A DNA stretch of 36,856 nt from a virus: positions 1 to 36,856 of IMG/VR virus record IMGVR_UViG_3300046001_011620. One strand, 5' to 3'. Both the position numbers and the translations under genes were made by a program. Under the pieces are notes generated by a model. It was not told where the DNA came from. It did no database searches and was given only the letters and a program-made list of their open reading frames with translations. Shown one piece after another: positions 30,478 through 36,856 of the stretch (the first letter of the stretch is position 1; each line of letters opens with the position of its first letter).

Positions 30478-32634
30478 TCATCCGAAATAGGCTTCCCCAA
30501 ACTGGCTCCACATTGACCGTTCGGCGATGTATTCGGGGCTGGTCTGATAGCCTTGCAGCGCCGTGCGCTGTTCGCGTGTGACGGGCTCTCCCGCCTCAAT
30601 CCGGCGTTCCAACTCCAACATTCTCTTGAAGCGTTCGCGCGCCGTTTCTTCCTCTACCGCTGGCTGTGCTTGGCGCGCGGCGATATCGGCGATCATCACG
30701 ACCTGCGCCAGGTGCACTTCGGCTTCCGAGTTCGCGGGCGCAGAGCGAGGCCGCTGCGGCAGACCTTTGCCTTTGCCAAATGCGCCCCGCACGACCTTGC
30801 TCTCAACAGGGGCAAGCGCCGCAGGGGCCGACTCGTCCAGCATCCGCCCAACCTCGGCGGCGGACAGGGTGCGATGCGCTGCGAGTGCTGCTTTCTCGGC
30901 GTTCATCCATGCCTTGCGCTTCCGCGTGATCGAGCGGCCCTCGTCCATATCGAAGAAGCCAACCGCCTGACGGCAGGGTGCAAAGCCGAGATAGGCATTG
31001 TCCGAGGAATAGACGTGCAGGCCGTCATGGAAGGCCGCGAGATCAAAGCGGATGATCAGCCGGTCGCCTGCGTGTTCATGCAGCCAGTCGGCATAAAACT
31101 CATTGCGCTGAAACCAGATCGCTCCGGTGTTCTTGTCGGCCCGGATGCCTTCGGCCCCCAACAGCCAAAGGCGGCGCTGTGCTTCGGTGGCCTTGCGGAT
31201 CGGTGCCGTGGCATAGGCATCGTCAAACACTTCGGCAAAACTGCGCCCCCATGCCACTTCTGATCTGCGACCGACGCGGGTGTTATGCTCCTCAATGCCC
31301 TCGGCCAACACCCGCTCGAACTCCTCGAGTGGGATCGCGCGGCTGCCATAATCCTCGGGCTTCGCCATCACTGTGTTGCCCGTGTAGGCACCGGCAAAGC
31401 GTGGATCGAGTGCTATGCTTTTGCACATGTCGCGGAACGCCCGCTCGATGGGTTTGGCTTGGCCGTGATAGGGCGTGGCAAAGTGGATTTTGCACCCGAG
31501 CGCCGTGAACAAGCCCGGAATATCATCCTCTTTGACCTTGAACCGATACCGGGTCGTCGCCCCGCCCGTGATGGATTTAGCGGCAAATTCGCGCCCGTTA
31601 TCGAGCAAGATATGCTCGGGGATGCCCCAAGTTTCGATCATGTCGCCCGCGCAGAGCTGCACCGCAGTGCTGTTCGGGTTCACATCGATGCGCCAAGCCA
31701 AAATCCGGCCCGAGAATATATCCTGAAAGGCGCACATCTGCGGGCGACCGATGATCGGCTTTTCGCCCTTCGGCGCGGGCCAAGATGCAAACACGTCGAA
31801 CTTGTGGAAGTCGGCGTTGACCGCCTCCATCGGGGCGAGCGCTGTCTTGTCGCGCATCTGCGGCGGGTAGCGCCGCTTCAATGCTTCAAAGCCCTTGCGC
31901 GCAAGAATTTGGGTTTCCTTCGACACCCGGCGATCCATCACCCGGCGCATCGTCCGCTCAGGCAGCACGTCCCAGCCTTTGGTCGTCGCAATGCGGATCG
32001 AACGGCGATAGCTGTCGGCAAAGGGCGGCTCGCCCAAGCGTAGGAAATCCGCCTTCAGGACCTCAAAGAATTCCGGGCTGAAGTCTTTTGATCGCACCCA
32101 TGCCACCGCTGCCCGATTGCGGGGGGCGAGATACGGCAAACGGTCATCCTCGCGCACGCCTTCGATCAGCTGAAACCACGTCCAGATCGTGCGGGTGCCA
32201 GTGTCGGAAATCATCCCAACATCTACCGCTGCCAGATGCCGCCCCCGCCCCTGCTGGGCCTCCAGCGCCTCGACCTGCTGAATGATTTTCAGCCTTGCGA
32301 GGGCCTTGTCTTTGACCGACTGAGGCAGGGTCTCATACCACTCCCAAGCCTCGTCGCGCGAAGCCCGCGCCGGGGTTGGCGGAGCGGCAGATTTCACCGC
32401 AGCCGCCTGCAACAACTGTCGCTTGGCGCGGTCTGGGAACAGCTGCCAGTTATACTCCCAACCTCCGCCCTTGCCCGCACGGCGGCGGGCTACGATGGGG
32501 CCAACCTTGCGCCATTGGCGACTGTCGGCATGCATGTTCACGCCACGCTTTGATGCGGGCAGATCGGGCAGCGCCGCAGCAGCGATCTCCTCGGCTGTCC
32601 ACCATTCCTGCGAGGGCGTGATCAAGGCGTTCAT
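30478..32634 (-). CDS. A: MuA-like DDE transposase
   Basis: 718 residues, near the 663 of Mu A. The N-terminal winged helix (EWWTAEEIAAAALPDLPASKRGVNMHADSRQW) is the Mu-type end or enhancer-binding module. The catalytic core has D275 (NADFHKFD), D345 (LLDNGREF) and E397 (PIERAFRDM), close to D269, D336 and E392 of Mu. It joins phage ends to target DNA in integration and in replicative growth. The C-terminal 120 residues are basic and helical and should bind MuB. It overlaps the ParB-like gene by 4 nt. All catalytic residues are present, so it is probably active. Confidence 0.96.
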   Translation of the reverse strand: MNALITPSQEWWTAEEIAAAALPDLPASKRGVNMHADSRQWRKVGPIVARRRAGKGGGWEYNWQLFPDRAKRQLLQAAAVKSAAPPTPARASRDEAWEWYETLPQSVKDKALARLKIIQQVEALEAQQGRGRHLAAVDVGMISDTGTRTIWTWFQLIEGVREDDRLPYLAPRNRAAVAWVRSKDFSPEFFEVLKADFLRLGEPPFADSYRRSIRIATTKGWDVLPERTMRRVMDRRVSKETQILARKGFEALKRRYPPQMRDKTALAPMEAVNADFHKFDVFASWPAPKGEKPIIGRPQMCAFQDIFSGRILAWRIDVNPNSTAVQLCAGDMIETWGIPEHILLDNGREFAAKSITGGATTRYRFKVKEDDIPGLFTALGCKIHFATPYHGQAKPIERAFRDMCKSIALDPRFAGAYTGNTVMAKPEDYGSRAIPLEEFERVLAEGIEEHNTRVGRRSEVAWGRSFAEVFDDAYATAPIRKATEAQRRLWLLGAEGIRADKNTGAIWFQRNEFYADWLHEHAGDRLIIRFDLAAFHDGLHVYSSDNAYLGFAPCRQAVGFFDMDEGRSITRKRKAWMNAEKAALAAHRTLSAAEVGRMLDESAPAALAPVESKVVRGAFGKGKGLPQRPRSAPANSEAEVHLAQVVMIADIAARQAQPAVEEETARERFKRMLELERRIEAGEPVTREQRTALQGYQTSPEYIAERSMWSQFGEAYFG

Positions 32635-33494
32635 GCGCTGTCTGCCTCGTCTTCAATAAGCTGGGCGAGTTCGGCGGCACGTTCTTCGGCAAAGCGGCGC
32701 TTCGCCGCTTTCGGCGCACGCACCCACAGCGCAGTTATGGCTCTGAACGCCACTTCAACGAGGTCTTGAACGATCACTTCAACGCCGCTATTTTCCGCTT
32801 TGATCGCCCGGAAAGCCTCGGCGGCATTCTTGGCTTTGCCTTGGTGCAACGCTGCGATGACCGCCATGCGCTCTTTGCCAAGGCGGGGCATTTTGGCGAT
32901 ATCGCCAAGGTCTTTCAGCGTCACCTGACGCGGTGCCGCCCTCAGGTCGTTCCGCTCCTGCACTTCAAGACTGCCGCCCAGCGAAACCAATCGCCGCACG
33001 TGGCGCTCGTCTATACAGAATTTTTCCGCAGTGGCCTTTGCGAAGCTAGCGACGGACATAATGTCCGCCGCTAAACTTCCAGTGTGGCGGTTGCCTTTGA
33101 ATGCGCCAGAGCGGGTTTCGGGGTGTAGCCGCTCATAGATTTTCTTGCGCTCCGCCAGAAAGACGGCGGTGTCGAGTGGGTTTAATTCCGCCCCTGCGAT
33201 GTTGTCATCAACCTCCATCAGCAAGGCCCAATCGTCGGTCACATCGGCCCAGATTTTGGCCGGGATCGTTGCCCAGCCAAGCCGGGTCGCCGCTTCCAAA
33301 CGGTGCGCCCCAGCCATCAGGAACAGCCCTTCCTTGCGCTTGCGCAAATGAACCGCATCCTTCATCACGCCCAACTCGCCAATCGAGGCGATCAGGCTTT
33401 CCACAGCTGCTTCCGATACCGGACGCAGACGGCTTTTTACGATGATATCGGCGACGGGAACTTGCGTGGCATCACGCTCAACAGGGGGCTTCAT
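32631..33494 (-). CDS. ParB/Spo0J N-terminal domain protein
   Basis: 287 residues. PVADIIVKSRLRPVSEAAVESLIASIGELGVMKDAVHLRK and FLMAGAHRLEAATRLGW are the ParB N-terminal nucleotide-binding (nuclease-like) motifs; GAHR replaces the usual G.RR/GHHR. A central helix-turn-helix region (EKFCIDERHVRRLVSLG) should bind DNA. In B3-like phages a ParB-like gene sits directly before the transposase. It may help to organise or segregate DNA during transposition or act as a regulator. Confidence 0.85.
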   Translation of the reverse strand: MKPPVERDATQVPVADIIVKSRLRPVSEAAVESLIASIGELGVMKDAVHLRKRKEGLFLMAGAHRLEAATRLGWATIPAKIWADVTDDWALLMEVDDNIAGAELNPLDTAVFLAERKKIYERLHPETRSGAFKGNRHTGSLAADIMSVASFAKATAEKFCIDERHVRRLVSLGGSLEVQERNDLRAAPRQVTLKDLGDIAKMPRLGKERMAVIAALHQGKAKNAAEAFRAIKAENSGVEVIVQDLVEVAFRAITALWVRAPKAAKRRFAEERAAELAQLIEDEADSA

Positions 33495-33724
33495 TTCTGG
33501 ATCGGTGCCTTTGTCATTGTGTAAAAAAACCGCCGCTGGGTGTTTACCACCTGCTGCGTGCAGATGATCTCCGCGCCGTGGTGGCGCAGCTCGGCGACGA
33601 CAGCGTTCACCGCCATCACCCGCGCCTTGCGAACCAGATCACGCGTCGTGTGCGGGCGACCGTCAGACAGCACCTTCAGGGCGCGTTGCAGGCGGGGCGA
33701 TGATAGGGCGGCGGCGCGGATCAT
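33491..33724 (-). CDS. Small winged-helix-like protein
   Basis: 77 residues. SPRLQRALKVLSDGRPHTTRDLVRKARVMAVNAVVAELRHHGAEIICTQ has the helix-turn-helix-wing outline of small phage DNA-binding proteins. It shares 4 nt with the ParB-like gene. Possibly an early regulator. Function not known. Confidence 0.6.
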   Translation of the reverse strand: MIRAAALSSPRLQRALKVLSDGRPHTTRDLVRKARVMAVNAVVAELRHHGAEIICTQQVVNTQRRFFYTMTKAPIQK

Positions 33725-33726
33725 GC

Positions 33727-34047
33727 TCAGCCCCGCTTGCTGGGGCGGATGACGCGGTAAGCCCCGGTATCGGTGCCCCCCGCGCTGTTGCGGCAGCTGT
33801 TACACATGCGATGGTGGAAGCCTTCGCTCTGAAAGTCCGAGCGGCAGCGCATACAGCATCGGGTTTGCGGGCGTTTCGAAGCGGGCACTTTGGTAAGTTG
33901 TGGCTTCAACCAACCCTCCGCTGCGGCGCGCGTCGGAAAGATCGGCGACACCTCGATCAAGCCCACGGCCTGAAACTCACCATTCCCTACGCGCACAACG
34001 CGCGGGCCTGTCGGGCGCGGGACTGACAGAAGCAACTCACCCATCAC
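33727..34047 (-). CDS. Zinc-ribbon protein, 106 residues
   Basis: The C-terminal part has CCMRCRSDF and later HHRMCNSCR, a Cys4 or His-Cys zinc ribbon of the kind found in small phage early proteins. The N-terminal part contains an AAEGWLKPQLT motif. It overlaps its upstream neighbour by 4 nt and ends 2 nt before the next gene. A nucleic-acid-binding role is probable but not shown. Confidence 0.6.
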   Translation of the reverse strand: MMGELLLSVPRPTGPRVVRVGNGEFQAVGLIEVSPIFPTRAAAEGWLKPQLTKVPASKRPQTRCCMRCRSDFQSEGFHHRMCNSCRNSAGGTDTGAYRVIRPSKRG

Positions 34048-34268
34048 ACACGCCCCCGCTTCGCCAGATACTCGGAAATCCGGCCCGTCAGGCCCAGCTC
34101 CATCATCTGATCAAGCCGCTCAAAGATCGCATCCATCGCGCGGCTGTATTCGACCGTGGCGGCATCGCGGATTGGTTGACCAACCGTGATATCGCGCATC
34201 CCGCGCCGGGCCACCTGCGCCCGCCGCAGCTGGCCGATCAGGTCAATCCATGGAGTTGGGGCGCTCAT
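34044..34268 (-). CDS. Unknown helical early protein, 74 residues
   Basis: Starts at ATG 34268, overlapping the stop of the small membrane protein (AAATGA). It is helical, with no motif seen (DAATVEYSRAMDAIFERLDQMMELG). Packed between coupled genes, so probably genuine. Confidence 0.6.
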   Translation of the reverse strand: MSAPTPWIDLIGQLRRAQVARRGMRDITVGQPIRDAATVEYSRAMDAIFERLDQMMELGLTGRISEYLAKRGRV

Positions 34269-34393
34269 TTCAGACCCAGCCCGGCACCGATAAACAGGCC
34301 AATATAGAGCAGGGAAAACAGGCTGACGGCACCGATCAAATCGCCAACCCAGTGGTCATCAAGCCGTGCCATAGCGCACAACAAACGGGCCAT
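34265..34393 (-). CDS. 42-residue membrane protein
   Basis: ATG 34393 (or the adjacent ATG 34396) lies behind AAGGAGG. After a short charged N-terminus the residues from WVGDLIGAV to GAGLGLK are hydrophobic, giving one or two helices. It is translationally coupled to the next gene. The 20 bp around its ribosome site and start are repeated exactly at 35094-35113. It could be a superinfection exclusion or similar membrane peptide; no evidence beyond topology. Confidence 0.6.
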   Translation of the reverse strand: MARLLCAMARLDDHWVGDLIGAVSLFSLLYIGLFIGAGLGLK

Positions 34394-34407
34394 CATGCGG
34401 CCTCCTT
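34388..34407. repeat. 20-bp direct repeat, copy 1
   Basis: Exact match over 20 bp with 35094-35113. On the minus strand it includes AAGGAGG and the ATGATGGCC start region of the following gene. The two copies frame a 686-bp segment that holds a plus-strand gene and an 84-residue gene, which suggests insertion or duplication of a cassette by recombination. Confidence 0.75.
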
Positions 34408-34519
34408 TTCGATTGAGGGAAAGGTGTGAAGTTGAGGGTCAAGGCGCAGGGATTTTTCTTCCCCACCCTCGACCCTCGCCCTACCATCGACGGTGCCAAC
34501 CAACCGATGGAGAGACGCG

Positions 34520-34945
34520 ATGGCAAAACCCAAGAGACGCTTGACACGCTCCGAAGCACTCGACCGCATCTGCAGGCGTGAATTGGGCAAGTCATTTTTA
34601 CGGTGCAGCACGGGCGGTATCGACGTGCAAGACGTGCTGACGGCGCTGGAAAACCTGCGATCCGCAATCGGCATTCCACCAACGGAGGCGCTGCATTTGC
34701 TCGGGGAGAAAGAAGAGAACGACACGGATGACGCAATTGCCCGGATGGCCGAGACCGGCCTGCTCCATCCCGCCCAATTCATGCCGGAGGCAAGCAGGTC
34801 AGGCTTGCGTGCAACAATTGGGGTGGCGATAACGGAATACCAGCTCATGCCGCTTGCCCCATATAGGCTGCGTAACATCCCTGATAAACTTCAAGGACAT
34901 GCCCTGGGATTAGCCGCACTCGTGCTGCATGCTCTTCGGCACTAA
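34520..34945 (+). CDS. Unknown plus-strand gene inside the early operon
   Basis: 141 residues from ATG 34520 behind GGAGAG (spacing about 5-7). The sequence is charged and helical (MAKPKRRLTRSEALDRICRREL, then VQDVLTALENLRSAIGI) and reads much more like protein than the antisense frame, which is Ser/Arg-rich. It runs against the early operon, and its last 100 bp overlap the end of the convergent gene at 34845-35099. This fits a cargo (moron) gene expressed from the prophage. Family not recognised; no clear promoter seen in 34408-34519. Confidence 0.5.
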   Translation: MAKPKRRLTRSEALDRICRRELGKSFLRCSTGGIDVQDVLTALENLRSAIGIPPTEALHLLGEKEENDTDDAIARMAETGLLHPAQFMPEASRSGLRATIGVAITEYQLMPLAPYRLRNIPDKLQGHALGLAALVLHALRH

Positions 34946-35099
34946 GGCCGTATGCGCGCACGAATTTATCCTCTCCATCAAGGGCCGACTTCACGCCAGC
35001 GGGGATGATCTTCCACATCAGTTCCGAACTGCCGCAGAGTTTGTAAATGCGCAAGCGCAGCATCATCTCTTCATCAACCATGCTGAATTGGACGGCCAT
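34845..35099 (-). CDS. Unknown early protein, 84 residues
   Basis: ATG 35099 has AGGAGG 7 nt upstream; ATG 35102 is also possible. The sequence (MAVQFSMVDEEMMLRLRIYKLCGSSELMWKIIPAGVK) looks like a genuine small protein. It overlaps the stop of the Cro/Ner-like gene. Its 3' end overlaps the plus-strand gene by about 100 bp. Function unknown; second gene after the early promoter. Confidence 0.6.
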   Translation of the reverse strand: MAVQFSMVDEEMMLRLRIYKLCGSSELMWKIIPAGVKSALDGEDKFVRAYGLSAEEHAARVRLIPGHVLEVYQGCYAAYMGQAA

Positions 35100-35113
35100 C
35101 ATGCGGCCTCCTT
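35094..35113. repeat. 20-bp direct repeat, copy 2
   Basis: Second copy of the repeat at 34388-34407, covering the ribosome site and ATGATGGCC start of the 84-residue gene and the last codons (Lys-Glu-Ala-Ala) of the Cro/Ner-like gene. Confidence 0.75.
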
Positions 35114-35344
35114 CTTTTTGCGGGGGGGACGGGGAATGTCGCGCGGCCACTCAAGGTCGCGCGGCCAGTTGGCGTCGAACCAAGCCATCACCTTGTTAAA
35201 AGTTGTCACATTGCAGCCGAGCCCATCCTTAAAGCGAGGGAATAGGTATTGGTGCACGCCGATGCGCGCCGAGATGGTGTAGACACCGCGATTGATGTGA
35301 GTGCCGTAAAGGTCGCAGAGGCGGGAGAGGTGTTCATACTTCAT
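35099..35344 (-). CDS. Cro/Ner-like early DNA-binding protein
   Basis: 81 residues from ATG 35344; a GTG at 35383 would add 13 residues but would lie upstream of the predicted transcription start. LSRLCDLYGTHINRGVYTISARI forms a likely helix-turn-helix, and the NKVMAWFDANWPRDLEWPRDIPRP tail followed by KKK is typical of small regulators in Rhodobacterales phages. As the first gene leftward of the repressor it holds the place of ner in Mu, which shuts off early and repressor transcription. Function inferred from position and HTH. Confidence 0.62.
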   Translation of the reverse strand: MKYEHLSRLCDLYGTHINRGVYTISARIGVHQYLFPRFKDGLGCNVTTFNKVMAWFDANWPRDLEWPRDIPRPPRKKKEAA

Positions 35345-35462
35345 GCCCTTACTTATGTATTTTGTGATATTATAGTCAATCACAATTTACACATTACTGG
35401 AAACAATCTGTATCCATTTCGCTAACTTGTGCAGTCTCGGGAAAAACGTGTAAATTTACATA
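35345..35462. promoter_or_regulatory. Divergent control region between repressor and early operon
   Basis: An AT-rich 118-bp gap. For the minus-strand early operon there is a perfect TATAAT at 35369-35374 with start near 35362, flanked by TTGTGA-N12-TCACAA (35362-35385). For the repressor, TTGTGC (35427-35432), 18 nt, TAAATT (35451-35456) predicts a start at 35463, the A of the ATG. AATTTACAC (35384-35392) is repeated inverted at 35448-35456. These are probable operators for repressor and Ner-like protein. Confidence 0.6.
35449..35460. promoter_or_regulatory. 12-bp palindromic operator TGTAAATTTACA
   Basis: A perfect palindrome ending 2 nt before the repressor ATG and covering its predicted -10. 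Half-site sequence ATTTACAC recurs at 35385-35392. Binding here by the repressor would give self-repression. Confidence 0.6.
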
Positions 35463-36113
35463 ATGTATGAAGCTGACCAGCTACTGCGCCTATTCGAGGC
35501 ACGAATGGAAGAACTGGGTATGACGCAAGTCGAACTCGGAACGAAAGCGTTTGGAAAAGCCGATAACACCGCCATCCAAAGCATGAGACGCGGGTCAGTT
35601 CCGGCGATAGATCGAGTTGCCGCAATGGCCGCTGCCCTTGGTATGGAAGTCTATGTAGGCATGCCGCGCGCAACCAGCTTTAGTGCAGAATCGGCAGACA
35701 CCGATATTGTCAGGCCTGATGGACTGCAGGGCGGCTACCTGCCCGTTCCTTGGCACCCCGCGATGCAAGAGAAGGGCGTGTCACCGATCGCGCTTCAAAG
35801 CTCTTGGATCGCGGCACAAGGTTTAGCTCCCAACAATCTAAGGGCGATCACTCCCAAGGAAAGCCTTCTCCCGTTTGCGGTTGCCAAAAGCACTGTGGCT
35901 GTGGTTCTCGCAAACGCGCCTCAGAAGGGCGTTGGTGGCATCTGGTGTTTCCAAGAAGGAAGCAGCATCGGTATTGCTCGAACAATGTTTGTCGACGGCA
36001 TCCCGATATTGTTGCCTAAGAACGATCGTGAGGAAGCCAGATTCCTCAATAGTATTGATGGCCAGCCCTCTGGCTTACTTGGGAAAGTTGTTTGGCTAGG
36101 CACCGCCACATAG
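35463..36113 (+). CDS. Phage repressor: XRE helix-turn-helix with degenerate S24 domain
   Basis: 216 residues, the only long plus-strand gene of the phage core. Residues about 8-64 form a helix-turn-helix (MTQVELGTKAFGKADNTAIQSMRRG). Residues about 95-216 have the outline of the S24/LexA peptidase domain, with KES at 132-134 where GDSM is usual and IARTM at 171-175 where the catalytic lysine should be. Lacking that lysine it probably cannot cleave itself in the SOS response and may use the domain only for pairing. No ribosome site is seen and the predicted transcript begins at the ATG, so it may be leaderless. It lies at the repressor end, as c does in Mu. Confidence 0.82.
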   Translation: MYEADQLLRLFEARMEELGMTQVELGTKAFGKADNTAIQSMRRGSVPAIDRVAAMAAALGMEVYVGMPRATSFSAESADTDIVRPDGLQGGYLPVPWHPAMQEKGVSPIALQSSWIAAQGLAPNNLRAITPKESLLPFAVAKSTVAVVLANAPQKGVGGIWCFQEGSSIGIARTMFVDGIPILLPKNDREEARFLNSIDGQPSGLLGKVVWLGTAT

Positions 36114-36143
36114 AACGATATCGTTTAGGTCGATGATCGTTTA
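36114..36143. repeat. Repeats at the repressor-side phage end
   Basis: AACGATATCGTT (36114-36125) is a perfect palindrome right after the repressor stop. ATCGTTTA occurs at 36120-36127 and 36136-36143, a 16-bp period, 12 bp from the proposed terminus. Such repeats may bind transposase, or repressor. No equal repeats are seen at the other end. Confidence 0.45.
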
Positions 36144-36155
36144 CATGCTGTCGCA

Positions 36156-36161
36156 CGACAG
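36156..36161. repeat. Candidate target-site duplication, copy 2 (CGACAG)
   Basis: CGACAG follows the CA at 36154-36155 and equals 1348-1353. Caution: it is also the right arm of a local inverted repeat CTGTCG-CA-CGACAG (36148-36161), so the match may partly be chance. Confidence 0.35.
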
Positions 36162-36221
36162 TGCGCTCGACACGGTTCTGGGATACCCGTCTCCCTATCC
36201 TAACAATCCGAAAGGTAAGAC

Positions 36222-36602
36222 ATGCCATTCCATTTTTGCCGTCCAATGCTCCTGGTGCTCGTTCTGACGATATTGTCAGCCTGTGGCGGTGAAATCGGGG
36301 GGCAAGGGCAACTGAGCAATGGCGAGCCACTCTCTGTCCTAATGGAGGTAAGTCCCGCCTCGGAGGGCAATACCATCACCCTCGACATTGCCAGCCCTGC
36401 CGGATGGACCTGCCGCAGCGCTTTTGTGAATGGGCCTGCGGGCCAACCCGTGCCGGTACGCAGGACCTTCCCGATAAACTGCTCGGACGGCGCGAAGGGC
36501 ACTATTATAGTGACATGGGATAATATCCAGTTGCAGCAACATGGTGCATTCAAATTGGACAATGGGCGTACGGGAAGCGTGCTTTTCGACTTTAGGCGCT
36601 GA
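36222..36602 (+). CDS. Small lipoprotein (host flank)
   Basis: 126 residues with a lipoprotein signal: a positive/hydrophobic start (PMLLVLVLTIL) and the lipobox LSAC at residues 18-21, giving a mature N-terminal Cys followed by Gly-Gly. The mature part has two more cysteines (WTCRS, INCSD) and a beta-rich pattern. AAAGG lies about 6 nt before the ATG. It is probably anchored in the outer membrane. It lies outside the proposed phage end and reads away from it. Exact function not known. Confidence 0.7.
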   Translation: MPFHFCRPMLLVLVLTILSACGGEIGGQGQLSNGEPLSVLMEVSPASEGNTITLDIASPAGWTCRSAFVNGPAGQPVPVRRTFPINCSDGAKGTIIVTWDNIQLQQHGAFKLDNGRTGSVLFDFRR

Positions 36603-36616
36603 ACAGGCTTCATCAG

Positions 36617-36856
36617 ATGACAGATGACGAACGCATAGAGCAGCTCGAAACCCGGTTGGATCAGGTCCAGTTGGTCAACGAGCAACTATTCACCTTCATA
36701 CTGCAGCTGCTCTATGACCCCAACCTGCGGGCAGCCATTGAAAGCAAACCCGAGGCGAGCGACTGGATACGCATAATGGCCGGTGCCCGCGAAGACCAAG
36801 GCGACCACATCGCGGCACACCTGCTAGAACGTATCTCAGACCGTATAAAGGACTAG
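36617..36856 (+). CDS. Short coiled-coil protein (host flank)
   Basis: 79 residues, beginning 14 nt after the lipoprotein stop and therefore likely in the same operon. IEQLETRLDQVQLVNEQLFTFILQLL is an amphipathic coiled coil; the rest is charged and helical. No family recognised. The stop TAG is the last codon of the window. Confidence 0.6.
   Translation: MTDDERIEQLETRLDQVQLVNEQLFTFILQLLYDPNLRAAIESKPEASDWIRIMAGAREDQGDHIAAHLLERISDRIKD

Larger units (their letters stand above)
1354..36155 (-). mobile_element. Mu-like (B3/D3112-type) transposable prophage
   Basis: The gene content identifies the element beyond doubt: a MuA-type DDE transposase, MuB ATPase, GemA, Mu gp25-gp38 head homologues, a Mor-like activator and a Com-methylase pair, in Mu order read from right to left. 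No tail sheath or baseplate gpV-type genes are present, and a tail tube plus gene-transfer-agent-like tip is, so the virion should be of siphovirus form. All modules look intact, so it may be an inducible prophage. The exact ends are inferred only from TG...CA and a 6-bp flanking repeat; the left window end could instead be at 995. The end sequences share little beyond TGC. Confidence 0.6.

Noticed and set aside
31285-32043. 252-codon plus-strand frame opposite the transposase
   Set aside because: Antisense to the conserved DDE core, so constrained by that gene; no sign of its own expression.
34393-34878. 161-codon minus-strand frame in the early operon
   Set aside because: Ser/Arg/Ala-rich shadow of the better plus-strand gene at 34520-34945. 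Only its last codons matter, as part of the 20-bp repeat.

Overview
The window holds an almost complete Mu-like transposable prophage of about 34.8 kb, flanked by host genes. The host is probably an alphaproteobacterium of the Rhodobacterales. The grounds are high G+C, a phage copy of the alphaproteobacterial nucleoid protein GapR (DUF2312), a holin of the 3-TM type known from gene transfer agents, and tail-tip proteins resembling those of gene transfer agents. All family names come from recognising protein sequence; no database was searched.

Layout. Host DNA on the left (1 to about 1353) carries a SRAP/HMCES-type protein whose real start looks like an internal GTG, and a 26-residue membrane peptide. 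Almost all phage genes lie on the minus strand, so the phage genome reads from right to left. The immunity region is at 35.1-36.1 kb: a plus-strand repressor facing a minus-strand Cro/Ner-like gene across an operator-rich gap. The early region (35.1-27.1 kb) has small accessory genes, a ParB-like protein, the MuA-type DDE transposase, the MuB-type ATPase, two helix-turn-helix proteins, DUF3164 and GemA. The middle region (27.1-24.1 kb) has an MT-A70 methylase, a Mor-like activator and the lysis genes (GH24 endolysin, small membrane protein, 3-TM holin). The head region (24.1-12.7 kb) follows Mu gp25-gp38 closely, with GapR and two unknown genes inserted before the large terminase. The tail region (12.7-2.6 kb) has a tail tube but no sheath, a frameshifted chaperone pair, a tape measure and a tail tip, so the virion should have a long, flexible, non-contractile tail (B3/D3112-like). 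At the far end, a Com-like zinc protein overlaps a D12-class adenine methylase, replacing Mu com-mom. Host genes (a lipoprotein and a short coiled-coil protein) resume at 36.2 kb.

How it works together. The repressor blocks early transcription. Once it is relieved, A and B transpose the genome. The Mor-like protein then probably activates two promoters that share an identical 21-bp site centred about 45 bp upstream of the predicted transcription starts. One drives lysis and the other drives the scaffold/protease and head genes. Com-Dam and MT-A70 probably modify DNA late in infection.

The most unusual item is a plus-strand, tRNA-like cloverleaf (17776-17864) between the two Mu-type morphogenesis genes F and G. 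It has a canonical T-arm and D-loop but an overlong anticodon-like arm. A sigma70-type promoter with 17-bp spacing is predicted to start transcription exactly at its first paired base. It opposes the late operon and ends over the stop codon of the F gene, whose C-terminus resembles a PBECR nuclease domain.
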